DNA of 14,413 nucleotides from Vicinamibacteria bacterium (GTDB lineage: Bacteria; Acidobacteriota; Vicinamibacteria; Vicinamibacterales; UBA2999): NCBI GenBank assembly GCA_025938035.1, contig JAICQE010000121.1:1-14413 (forward strand). Direction: 5' to 3'. Positions within the stretch are counted from its first letter, which is position 1, and every line of letters begins with the position of its first letter. Position numbers and translations under genes: made by a program. The notes beneath the pieces were generated by a model. That model searched no databases. It saw only the letters and a program-made list of their open reading frames with translations, and was not told the DNA's origin. Below are positions 1 through 6,394 of this stretch, in pieces.

Positions 1-1613
1 ACGCGGAAATCGATCAGCACCGTTCCCTCGGCGGCGCGGGCACGTGAGACGACGTCGGCGACTTCCGGCCGCTTCTCGGCGCGCAGGCCGACAAGGCCGT
101 GCGCTTCAGCCAGCTTGACGAAGTCGGGACTGCGCAGCGGCGTGGCCGCGTAGCGCCGTTCGTAGAAGAACTCCTGCCACTGCCGGACCATGCCCAGGTA
201 GCCGTTGTTGATCACGGCGACGTTGACCTTGACGTTTTCCTGCGCCGCGGTCGAGAGCTCCGCGGCGGTCATCTGGAACCCGCCGTCGCCGACGATCGCC
301 CAGACCTCCGCGTCGGGCTTGGCGAGCTTGGCGCCGATGGCCGCCGGCAGCCCGAAGCCCATGGTCCCGAGACCGCCGGAGGTGATGAGCGTCCGCGGTT
401 CTTCGTGGTGGTAGTACTGCGCTTCCCACATCTGATGCTGACCGACATCGGTGCAGACGATCGCCTTGCCGTCGGTCAGACGCCAGATGTCGTTGATGAC
501 GTGCGCGGCATAGAGATGCCCGTTGTCCGGGAGCGTCTGAATATCGCGGACGGCCGAATCCCCTTTCATCGACTCGATGTACTTCAGCCACGGTCCGTGG
601 TCCTTCGGCGCAACCGCGTCGAGCAGATCCTTGAGCGCCTCGCGAAGGTCCGACACGATCGCGGCGTCGGCCCTCACGTTCTTGTTCATCTCCGACGGGT
701 CGATGTCGATGTGAATCTTCCTGGCGTTCAGCGCGTAGGTCTTGATATTGCCGGTGACGCGATCGTCGAAACGCATGCCGAACGCGAGGAGCAGGTCCGC
801 TTCCTGGATCGCATGGTTGACCCAGGCCTCGCCATGCATGCCCATCATGCCGATGTTGAGCTCGTGGCTGGCCGGGAAGGCGCCGATACCGAGCAGCGTG
901 AGCGCCACCGGTGCATTGATCCGTTCGGCGAACTGGCGCACTTCAGCCATCGCACCGCTCTGCAGGATGCCCTGTCCGGCGAGGATGACCGGCTTGCGTG
1001 CGCCCTTGATCAGGTCAACCGCCTTCGCCAGCTCGCTCTTCGAGACATCCAGCTTAGGGCGATAGCCCCGCATCGTCACCGGCCGCGGATCCCACGCCCA
1101 ATCCATCTTCGCCTGCTGCGCATCCTTGGTGATGTCCACGAGCACCGGGCCGGGCCGTCCGGACTTCGCGAGCAGAAAGGCCTCCTTCATCGCCGGCATG
1201 ATGTCTTCGATGCGCGTGACGAGGTAGCTGTGCTTGGTGATGGGCAGAGTGATACCGGTGATGTCGGTTTCCTGGAACGCGTCGTAGCCAATCAGCTTGC
1301 TCGGCACCTGACCGGTGATGCAGACCATCGGCACCGAGTCCATCATCGCGGTCGCGATGCCGGTGACCAGATTTGTCGCACCAGGCCCCGAAGTCGCAAT
1401 TGCCACACCGACGCCGCCCCCCGCTCGCGCATAGCCGTCGGCCATGTGCGTGGCGCCCTGCTCGTGCCGGACCAGAACGTGCCGAACCGGGTAATCCAGC
1501 ATGGCGTCGTACGCCGGCAGAATGGCTCCGCCCGGATACCCGAAAACGGTGTTTACCCCTTCATGAACAAGGCATTCCCAGATGATTTGGGCGCCCGTGC
1601 GTTGGCTTGGCAT
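1..1613 (-). CDS. ilvB: Acetolactate synthase large subunit (C-terminus cut by window edge)
   Basis: Thiamine-diphosphate enzyme that condenses two pyruvates to acetolactate (or pyruvate with 2-oxobutyrate), the first common step of branched-chain amino acid synthesis; cytoplasmic, normally paired with an IlvN regulatory subunit. The reverse-strand frame is open from ATG 1613 to the edge (537 codons). It starts MPSQRTGAQIIWECLVHEGV and shows the VFGYPGGA loop at about 23-30, the catalytic Glu in RHEQGATHMADGYAR (Glu51), the SGPGATN segment (75-81), and the ThDP/Mg motif GDGGFQM (Gly442-Asp443-Gly444) followed 25 residues later by Asn469-Asn470. Family proteins are about 560-600 residues, so only a few tens of residues are missing. 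ATG 1613 is chosen because homology begins at once; no clear Shine-Dalgarno precedes it. It is divergent from the lipoprotein gene, with a 139-bp shared upstream region. Catabolic acetolactate synthase is possible but the N-terminus is typical of the biosynthetic form. Confidence 0.96.
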   Translation of the reverse strand, partial: MPSQRTGAQIIWECLVHEGVNTVFGYPGGAILPAYDAMLDYPVRHVLVRHEQGATHMADGYARAGGGVGVAIATSGPGATNLVTGIATAMMDSVPMVCITGQVPSKLIGYDAFQETDITGITLPITKHSYLVTRIEDIMPAMKEAFLLAKSGRPGPVLVDITKDAQQAKMDWAWDPRPVTMRGYRPKLDVSKSELAKAVDLIKGARKPVILAGQGILQSGAMAEVRQFAERINAPVALTLLGIGAFPASHELNIGMMGMHGEAWVNHAIQEADLLLAFGMRFDDRVTGNIKTYALNARKIHIDIDPSEMNKNVRADAAIVSDLREALKDLLDAVAPKDHGPWLKYIESMKGDSAVRDIQTLPDNGHLYAAHVINDIWRLTDGKAIVCTDVGQHQMWEAQYYHHEEPRTLITSGGLGTMGFGLPAAIGAKLAKPDAEVWAIVGDGGFQMTAAELSTAAQENVKVNVAVINNGYLGMVRQWQEFFYERRYAATPLRSPDFVKLAEAHGLVGLRAEKRPEVADVVSRARAAEGTVLIDFR

Positions 1614-1752
1614 GTCGTTCAGTCTGCCCTGTCGAGGTTCTATCAGTCAAATTGATAGTCGTTCAGACACGATAACTCATATTAATCGGGCAAATACCCC
1701 CCTGGCGGGCTGGACCGATCCTTGAACTAAGCCGGACTACAGGGGGAACCAG
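1614..1752. promoter_or_regulatory. Divergent intergenic region between ilvB and the lipoprotein gene
   Basis: Low-GC pocket relative to its neighbours, presumably carrying both promoters. Seen directly: an inverted repeat CTATCA (1640-1645) / TGATAG (1653-1658) with a 7-nt centre, and a 9-bp direct repeat GTCGTTCAG at 1614-1622 and 1658-1666, the first copy abutting the ilvB start codon. An ATATTA at 1679-1684 reads TAATAT on the ilvB strand and could be a -10 element, but no -35 partner is visible. AGGGGGA at 1741-1747 is a good Shine-Dalgarno for the lipoprotein gene, 5 nt before its ATG. Operator function of the repeats is speculation. Confidence 0.45.
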
Positions 1753-2580
1753 ATGAAGAATCAGTGGATCGCCGTAGCCGTGCTCAGTGCCGCGTTCGCG
1801 GCCGGCTGTGGCGAAAAATCGGCCGAAAACCCGCAGGATAGCCCGCAACCCGACGGGACGACCGTCACGGTGCCTCAAGAACCGGGCACACCGGCGAACC
1901 TTCAGCCGGCGCCCGCTGACGTGTCCCCGAACAGGGACGCTGTAGGAACGACGAGCCGGCCACGCACATCGCAGCCGGCCAGGGTCGAAACGCGGCCCGC
2001 TCCGATCGCGGCTGAAGCGCCGCGCGTGAATGCGGCGCCCGCCCCACGGCCGGCTCCGGTCGTGCGCTTTGTGACGATTCCCGCCGGCACGGCGCTGCCG
2101 CTCGAATTGACGACCGCGGTGTCGAGCGAGACGGCGCAGGTCGAAACGCCGGTGACCGCGCGGCTGCGTCGAGCGGTGATGGTCGAAGGCGAAACCATCC
2201 TGCCGGCCGGCACCGTCGTCAACGGCGAAGTGAGCGAAGTCGACCGCGCCGGCCGGGTAAAGGGGCGCTCGCGCCTGGCGTTGCGTTTCACGTCGGTCGT
2301 CATCGACGGACGTCGTGAATCGTTGCGGACGAATCCGGTGGCCTTCGAGGGTGAAGCCACGAAGAGCGAGGACGCCACGAAGATCGGCGCCGGCGCCGGC
2401 ATCGGCGCGGCGATTGGCGGCCTTCTCGGCGGCGGTTCGGGCGCGGCCAAAGGCGCGGCGATTGGCGGCGCCGCCGGAACCGGCGCGGTGCTGGCCACGC
2501 GCGGTAAGGACGTTGAGCTCGCGTCTGGGTCCGAAGTGACTCCTACGCTCGCGAGCCCGGTGGAAGTCGAAGTTCGGTAG
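1753..2580 (+). CDS. Putative lipoprotein with glycine-zipper segment
   Basis: Predicted envelope lipoprotein of 275 residues, function unknown. The N-terminus MKNQWIAVAVLSAAFAAGC has a short charged start, a hydrophobic core and a lipobox-like AAGC with Cys19 as the lipidation site. Residues 20-100 are a Pro/Ala-rich low-complexity linker. Residues about 105-205 form a compact domain beginning RFVTIPAGTALPLELT and containing ILPAGTVVNGEV and SRLALRFTSVVIDG; this pattern resembles the beta-rich C-terminal part of TrbI/VirB10-like proteins, but that is a weak resemblance only. Residues about 211-250 (IGAGAGIGAAIGG, then a second GAAIGGAAG) are a glycine zipper of the kind that packs in or on membranes. 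The last 24 residues return to beta-like sequence ending SPVEVEVR. ATG 1753 is supported by the Shine-Dalgarno AGGGGGA and by the signal sequence starting there. Probably monocistronic; the G-rich repeat array follows within 16 bases. Confidence 0.85.
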   Translation: MKNQWIAVAVLSAAFAAGCGEKSAENPQDSPQPDGTTVTVPQEPGTPANLQPAPADVSPNRDAVGTTSRPRTSQPARVETRPAPIAAEAPRVNAAPAPRPAPVVRFVTIPAGTALPLELTTAVSSETAQVETPVTARLRRAVMVEGETILPAGTVVNGEVSEVDRAGRVKGRSRLALRFTSVVIDGRRESLRTNPVAFEGEATKSEDATKIGAGAGIGAAIGGLLGGGSGAAKGAAIGGAAGTGAVLATRGKDVELASGSEVTPTLASPVEVEVR

Positions 2581-2604
2581 CCTGATCCGGGACGAGGGAT
2601 CAGG
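2581..2604 (+). other. Hairpin directly after the lipoprotein stop
   Basis: CCTGATCC (2581-2588) is the reverse complement of GGATCAGG (2597-2604), giving an 8-bp stem with an 8-nt loop immediately behind the TAG stop. There is no T-tract, so an intrinsic terminator role is uncertain. The right arm is part of the first units of the heptamer array, and later units could pair equally well. Confidence 0.4.
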
Positions 2605-2644
2605 GATCAGGGATCAGGGGGCAGGGGGCAGGGGGCAGGGACCA
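2596..2644 (+). repeat. Seven tandem 7-bp G-rich units (G-quadruplex candidate)
   Basis: An uninterrupted 49-bp array: three GGGATCA units (2596-2616), three GGGGGCA units (2617-2637) and one GGGACCA (2638-2644). Every unit starts with a GGG run, so the plus strand meets the classic four-G-tract quadruplex pattern several times over with loops of 2-4 nt. The array ends exactly where the extended -10-like element of the first peptidase gene begins. The last G-rich stretch (2631-2640) can also pair with CCCTGCTCCC (2651-2660) as a 10-bp RNA stem with one G-U pair. Unit number of such arrays is often variable between strains. Confidence 0.9.
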
Positions 2645-2645
2645 G

Positions 2646-2654
2646 TGATACCCT
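2646..2654 (+). promoter_or_regulatory. Extended -10-like element of peptidase gene P1
   Basis: TGATACCCT fits the extended -10 form TGnTAnnnT and ends 8 nt before GTG 2663, which would give a leaderless or nearly leaderless mRNA. The same element, TGATACTCT, stands upstream of P2, and TGTTACTCT upstream of the sigma factor. No -35 is visible; the G-rich array occupies that position. Confidence 0.5.
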
Positions 2655-2662
2655 GCTCCCTC

Positions 2663-4522
2663 GTGCGGCGCGTAATCGCCTTCACGGCGCTGCTGCTCGC
2701 GACAATTCCCCGCCCGGCGGCTGCCGAATGGCGGTCGCTCCGTTCCGAACACTTTCAAATCATCGGCGACGTTTCGCAGGGGCAGCTGCGCGACGTTGCC
2801 CTGCAGTTCGAGCAGTTCCACGAGGTGGTCACCCAGCTGATTCCGTCGGCCCTCCGCGGCGGAAGCCCGCCGGTCGTGGTGATCGTCTTCCCGGATCAGC
2901 GGTCGCACGGCCCGTTCATGCCGCGTGTCAACGGACGCACCGTGCCGGTTGCCGGCATGTTCCTCGGCGGTCAGGACGTCAACTACATCACCGTGAGCCT
3001 CGAAGCCGGCCACGAGTCGTTCGCGGTTGTCTTCCACGAATACTCGCACCTGCTGCTGCGAGGTGTGTTCGCGAACGCTCCGCTCTGGTTCAACGAAGGG
3101 CTGGCGGAGTACTACAGCACGTTCGAGGTCGCGAATGGCGGACGAACGGCGCGGATTGGCAAGCCTATCGCCCGGCACGTGCAATTGCTGCGCGAGCGGC
3201 GCATGCCGCTCTCACAGCTCTTTTCGATCAGTCCCGGCTCGAAGGAGTACACCACCGAGGGGCTGCCGCGAAGCCTGCTGTACGCACAGTCGTGGGCCGT
3301 CGTCCACCATGCCCTGCACGACGAGACGCGCCGGCGCGAACAGCTGATTGGCTTCGCACAACGCCTCGCGGCGGGCGGCGGTCTGGAAGACAGTCTGCGC
3401 GCCACGTATGCACTGCCGTTGGACCAGCTCGATGGCGAGGTGCAGGCATACGTACGAAGGCAGATCTATCAGCACCTCGAGGTTGATTTCACCAAGAGCC
3501 TGGTCACCAAGGTGACGGGAAACGCCGTACGACTTGCGGACGCGGAAGTGGACGCATGGCTTGGCGACTTTCTCGTCCATCAGCGGCAGCGTGACAGTGA
3601 CGCCGAAGCGCTGCTCGCAAAAAGCCTCAAAGCACGTCCGGACCTCGCGCAGGCTCATGCGGCGCTTGGTCTGCTGCGCTGGCGACAGGGGAAATACGAG
3701 GAGGCCCTGCCCTCTCTGGCGAAGGCGTCGGCGGCCAGTACGTCGAACGAAGTCGCACACTTTACCTACGCCTATGCGCTGGCAACCGATGGCGCGCGCG
3801 ATGCAGCAGGCCTCGCCGACGCTGCGTTGGCGCTCGAGAAAGCCATCTCTCTGCGCCCGGGGTATCCGGCGGCGCAGCGTCTGCTCGGCTACGTCTACCT
3901 GCAGCGCGACGAGTATGCGAAGGTTCGCGATCTGCTCGGCCCGATGGTGAAGATCTCGCCGGGCGATCACGATGCCGCCTTGATTCTGGCGGCCGGGCTT
4001 CTCGGTCTGAACGATATGGCCGGCGCGCGCGCGCTGCTGGGACCCATCCTTGCCGCGTCGCCCGACGAAGACGCGCGCCGTCAGGCGCGTACGTTGCTCG
4101 GGCAGATCGCGACCGTTCAGAACAGGTCACAGGCGGGAAGCAGCCGTCCTTCTGTCGCCGCGCCGAGTCTCGAGCAGAGGACGGAGTCGACGGCAACCGA
4201 TGCGCGCTCGTCGTCGCAGCCGTCCGTTATCCTGCCGCTTCGACCGCTGCGGCCCGGGGAACAGCGGACCTACGGAATCTTCCAGGCCATTGTGTGTTCC
4301 GAGAAGGGCGTGGTGCTGGTCCTCCAAGGGCCAACGGGCACCGTTCGCGCCAGCGCGGCGAGCTTCCCCTCGGTCGAATTCACCACCTTTCGGTCGCAAA
4401 CAGGCGGAAGCGTTTCGTGCGGCCCTCAGCCCGCAGTTCCTGCCCTGCTGACCTGGCGGAGCGAAGCGGATTCCACCGTCGCCGTGGCGATCGAGCTGGT
4501 GCCGGACGGATACGTCCCGTAA
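2663..4522 (+). CDS. Secreted gluzincin-type putative metallopeptidase with TPRs and C-terminal domain (P1)
   Basis: Predicted exported protein of 619 residues, first of three paralogues. GTG 2663 is chosen over GTG 2645 because it gives VRRVIAFTALLLATIPRPAAAEW, matching the MRRILFLAAS... start of P2 position for position; the cleavage site would be at AAA-EW. Residues about 22-260 are a catalytic domain of the peptidase MA/DUF1570-like type: HEYSH at 125-129 is a full HExxH zinc motif and WFNEGLAEYYS supplies the downstream Glu (about 145) expected of a gluzincin. Residues about 285-465 hold TPR-like helices (KARPDLAQAHAALGLLRWRQG; LRPGYPAAQRLLGYVYL). A Ser/Thr-rich linker (about 465-520) leads to a domain of about 95 residues with two Cys, FRSQTGGSVSCG, and the end PDGYVP, shared with P2. 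Substrate unknown. The sigma factor gene follows after 46 bp. Peptidase activity is inferred from motifs only. Confidence 0.88.
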   Translation: MRRVIAFTALLLATIPRPAAAEWRSLRSEHFQIIGDVSQGQLRDVALQFEQFHEVVTQLIPSALRGGSPPVVVIVFPDQRSHGPFMPRVNGRTVPVAGMFLGGQDVNYITVSLEAGHESFAVVFHEYSHLLLRGVFANAPLWFNEGLAEYYSTFEVANGGRTARIGKPIARHVQLLRERRMPLSQLFSISPGSKEYTTEGLPRSLLYAQSWAVVHHALHDETRRREQLIGFAQRLAAGGGLEDSLRATYALPLDQLDGEVQAYVRRQIYQHLEVDFTKSLVTKVTGNAVRLADAEVDAWLGDFLVHQRQRDSDAEALLAKSLKARPDLAQAHAALGLLRWRQGKYEEALPSLAKASAASTSNEVAHFTYAYALATDGARDAAGLADAALALEKAISLRPGYPAAQRLLGYVYLQRDEYAKVRDLLGPMVKISPGDHDAALILAAGLLGLNDMAGARALLGPILAASPDEDARRQARTLLGQIATVQNRSQAGSSRPSVAAPSLEQRTESTATDARSSSQPSVILPLRPLRPGEQRTYGIFQAIVCSEKGVVLVLQGPTGTVRASAASFPSVEFTTFRSQTGGSVSCGPQPAVPALLTWRSEADSTVAVAIELVPDGYVP

Positions 4523-4534
4523 ACAGTGGAGCCG

Positions 4535-4562
4535 TTGTCACCTTTTGCCGGCTTGTTACTCT
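4535..4562 (+). promoter_or_regulatory. Candidate promoter of the ECF sigma gene
   Basis: TTGTCA (4535-4540) and TACTCT (4557-4562) are separated by 16 bp, and the -10 is preceded by TG at -1 spacing (TGTTACTCT, an extended -10). The predicted start of transcription, about 7 nt downstream, falls on GTG 4569, so the message would be leaderless. It lies in the 46-bp gap after P1, so the sigma gene may have its own promoter even if it is also read from P1. Confidence 0.55.
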
Positions 4563-4568
4563 GAAGAT

Positions 4569-5312
4569 GTGATGGCCCCTGTTTCCCCTGCTGCCGCTGC
4601 CCCGCTCGTGGCGCCGTTCGCGTCGCTGTCCGACGAGGAGGTCGTGGCGCGCGTGATCGGCGGCGAAACTGCCCTGTTCGAGATCCTCATGCGGCGTCAC
4701 AACGAGCGGATCTACCGCGCGGCTCGCGCCATCCTGCGCGATGACAGCGAAGCGGAAGATGTCATGCAGCAGGCATACGTGAACGCGTACACGCACCTGC
4801 GGCAGTTCGACGGCCGGGCGCAGTTTGCGACATGGCTGACGAAGATCGCCGTGCACGAAGCGCTGGCGCGCGTGCGGCGCCGCGGCCGCTACGAGCCGCT
4901 CGAGGATTCGTTCGTGGAGACCCTGATGCCGATCCAGCCCAGCCCTGACCCCGAGCGGCAGGCGTTTGCGCGTGAGCTCGGGGCGCTGCTCGAGTCGGCC
5001 GTGGACCGGCTGGGCGACGGATACCGTGAGGTGTTCGTCCTCCGGCAGGTCGAGGGGCTCAGCACGTCAGAGACGGCACAGGCCCTGGATGTCAGCGAGG
5101 ATGTCGTGAAAACACGGCTTTCACGCGCGCGCGCAGCGCTCCAGCGGGACCTGCTCGATCACGCCGGTGCGGCCGCCGCCAGCGCGTTCACGTTCGGCCT
5201 CGCCCGCTGCGACCGCGTGGTCGCGGCGGTCATGGCGGGAATCTCCACGATCGAACGCTCCCTCGGGAGCCGGGTGTCGTCCGGTCAGTCCGGAGTCGGC
5301 ATCTCTACTTGA
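4569..5312 (+). CDS. ECF-type RNA polymerase sigma factor
   Basis: Alternative sigma factor of 247 residues that would direct RNA polymerase to a specific promoter set. Region 2 lies at about 36-105: RRHNERIYRAARAIL, then DDSEAEDVMQQAYVNAY (core-binding and -10 reading) and FATWLTKIAVHEALARVRRR. Region 4 lies at about 135-195: YREVFVLRQVEGLSTSETAQ and the helix-turn-helix EDVVKTRLSRARAAL. After it comes FGLARCDRVVAAVMAGI (about 209-225), a tail with one Cys, then about 22 low-complexity residues read across into the 3' end of the opposite TIGR03435 gene. The start is GTG 4569 or ATG 4572; an upstream TTG at 4545 would lie inside the promoter. No anti-sigma gene stands next to it, unlike many ECF loci. 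It sits between P1 and P2 and shares their promoter-like motif, so it may regulate the array; that is inference. Confidence 0.92.
   Translation: MMAPVSPAAAAPLVAPFASLSDEEVVARVIGGETALFEILMRRHNERIYRAARAILRDDSEAEDVMQQAYVNAYTHLRQFDGRAQFATWLTKIAVHEALARVRRRGRYEPLEDSFVETLMPIQPSPDPERQAFARELGALLESAVDRLGDGYREVFVLRQVEGLSTSETAQALDVSEDVVKTRLSRARAALQRDLLDHAGAAAASAFTFGLARCDRVVAAVMAGISTIERSLGSRVSSGQSGVGIST
5257..5270. terminator. Small palindrome near the convergent sigma/TIGR03435 ends
   Basis: GCTCC-CTCG-GGAGC forms a 5-bp stem with a tetraloop, 14 nt downstream of the TIGR03435 stop on the minus strand and inside the last codons of the sigma gene on the plus strand. It may help end minus-strand transcription, but no T-tract follows on that strand. 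Weak support. Confidence 0.25.
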
Positions 5313-6112
5313 TCAATCACGAGTACGTCTTGTGCCGCAGTTTGGGCTTCCAGCGTTAATCCAAGTTGCTCACGGAAGGCGGTAAACACTTCCGGAACGC
5401 TGGAACCGGGTGCGCGACCCAGAGAAGTGGATACGAATTTCACGTCCCATTCGAAATTCCCACTGAGACCTGTCATGTCCGCGATCGGCCGATCCGTGAA
5501 CGCTTGAACACTCCGAATCAGTTGTGCAATGGTGCCTGCGCCCCGAGCAGATATTCCATCGCGATCAAATGGGTTTGATCGGCACCAGCTCTTTCCATTG
5601 GCGTCCGCCGGCTCAACGACATTCCCTTGCCGGGCCACCTTCATCCATTCATCGCAATTGTGCTGCGAAGGACGAAATTTGGGACCAAAACGTCCGGGAC
5701 TTGTGACCTTCAACGCGTACACCGGCGTATCACGTTTTTCCGTGTGTGTGCGGAGGCCGAATCGTTCGGTCAGCAGTGCCCGAAGCATCGCGGGCGTCTG
5801 ACCCGCGGGTGCGTCATCAGGAGGTTTTGCGCTGATGTCGAAGCGAGTCCTCATGAAACTTTCCAACCCTCCAACCAAAGCAAATCGAGCTAATTGACGG
5901 TTGAGCTGGAACGCTTGGATGACGATCTCCCTCAATGTCACATTCGTCATGTGAATCCGCCCGGATGGCGGGAACGTCCACGTACTCTCTGTATCGCCGC
6001 TCGCGTTGACCTTAACCGAGGCGACTTCGAATTGAATGACGGGAGCGGCTTGCTGAGCCGCAACAAGGCTGACGCTGCTGATCGCTAGGAGGATCGTTAT
6101 CAGTCGACTCAT
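5285..6112 (-). CDS. TIGR03435 family secreted protein
   Basis: Protein of 275 residues belonging to the TIGR03435 family, which is strongly expanded in Acidobacteriota and has no known function. The start ATG 6112 gives a signal peptide (MSRLITILLAISSVSLVAAQ) and is preceded by a good AGGAG Shine-Dalgarno at 6120-6124; an upstream start at 6232 lacks both. Family hallmarks are visible: FEVASVKVN near the mature N-terminus, GRIHMTNVTLREIVIQAFQL, FDISAKPPDDAPAGQ, MLRALLTERFGLRTHTEKRD, PVYALKV, the IADMTGLSGNFEWDVKF segment, FREQLGLTLEAQ and the ending VLVIDQVEMPTPD. Length is usual for the family. Base composition is about 50-53% GC in counted lines against 67-75% in neighbours, and it uses a Shine-Dalgarno where neighbours appear leaderless. 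The 3' end overlaps the convergent sigma gene by 28 bp. Probably acquired; the Cys-rich ORF lies 29 bp upstream on the same strand. Confidence 0.93.
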   Translation of the reverse strand: MSRLITILLAISSVSLVAAQQAAPVIQFEVASVKVNASGDTESTWTFPPSGRIHMTNVTLREIVIQAFQLNRQLARFALVGGLESFMRTRFDISAKPPDDAPAGQTPAMLRALLTERFGLRTHTEKRDTPVYALKVTSPGRFGPKFRPSQHNCDEWMKVARQGNVVEPADANGKSWCRSNPFDRDGISARGAGTIAQLIRSVQAFTDRPIADMTGLSGNFEWDVKFVSTSLGRAPGSSVPEVFTAFREQLGLTLEAQTAAQDVLVIDQVEMPTPD

Positions 6113-6141
6113 TCTGACAACTCCTAATCCGAAGGGGCACT

Positions 6142-6342
6142 TCAAGAATTCCGGCAAAGGCGTGTGGACCGCCGTGGTTTCGGCAAGGTCCCGCTTTTGT
6201 AAGTGCCCTCGCAGGAACAGAGGTAATCGCAATACCCGCCGCCGCAGTTATCTTGTGAGAAACTGCAGCCAGGTGTGGTCACACACTGTTCCCACCTGAC
6301 CCCACAATACTGTGCCTGAGCCATCGTAGAAATACTGGACAT
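6142..6342 (-). CDS. Small cysteine-rich ORF, 66 codons
   Basis: Not recognised. The product has eight Cys in 66 residues: AQYCGVRWEQC, PGCSFSQDNC, GGGYCDYLCSC and a late RLCRNS. The spacing suggests a disulfide-knotted or metal-binding peptide. No signal peptide is visible with either ATG 6342 or ATG 6324, and neither has a convincing Shine-Dalgarno, so it could be the tail of a decayed longer secreted protein. It reads in the same direction as the TIGR03435 gene, 29 bp upstream of its ATG, and shares the low GC of that segment (45% in bases 6301-6360). Confidence 0.45.
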   Translation of the reverse strand: MSSISTMAQAQYCGVRWEQCVTTPGCSFSQDNCGGGYCDYLCSCEGTYKSGTLPKPRRSTRLCRNS

Positions 6343-6373
6343 AAGTCAGCGATCTCTATTGGCTGCTCAGGGG

Positions 6374-6382
6374 TGATACTCT
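6374..6382 (+). promoter_or_regulatory. Extended -10-like element of peptidase gene P2
   Basis: TGATACTCT, matching the P1 element TGATACCCT and the sigma-gene element TGTTACTCT. It ends 12 nt before the GTG start, giving a predicted leader of about five bases. No clear -35 at the usual distance. Confidence 0.5.
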
Positions 6383-6394
6383 GCCCGCACGAGC

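Noticed and set aside
99..1655. Plus-strand open frame of 518 codons opposite ilvB
   Set aside because: Arg/His/Asp-rich nonsense product antisense to a gene with clear family motifs; a GC-driven shadow.
2596..2644. Heptamer array as a CRISPR or transposon end
   Set aside because: Units are 7 bp with no spacers and there are no cas or transposase genes in the window.
2645..2662. GTG 2645 as the start of P1
   Set aside because: It would put six extra residues before the signal peptide and overlaps the promoter-like element; GTG 2663 aligns with the P2 start.
4545..4568. TTG 4545 as the start of the sigma gene
   Set aside because: Falls between the candidate -35 and -10 boxes; GTG 4569 or ATG 4572 fit the predicted transcription start.
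6113..6232. N-terminal extension of the TIGR03435 protein to 6232
   Set aside because: Adds 40 residues before a clean signal peptide and ignores the AGGAG site in front of ATG 6112; it would also overlap the Cys-rich ORF.
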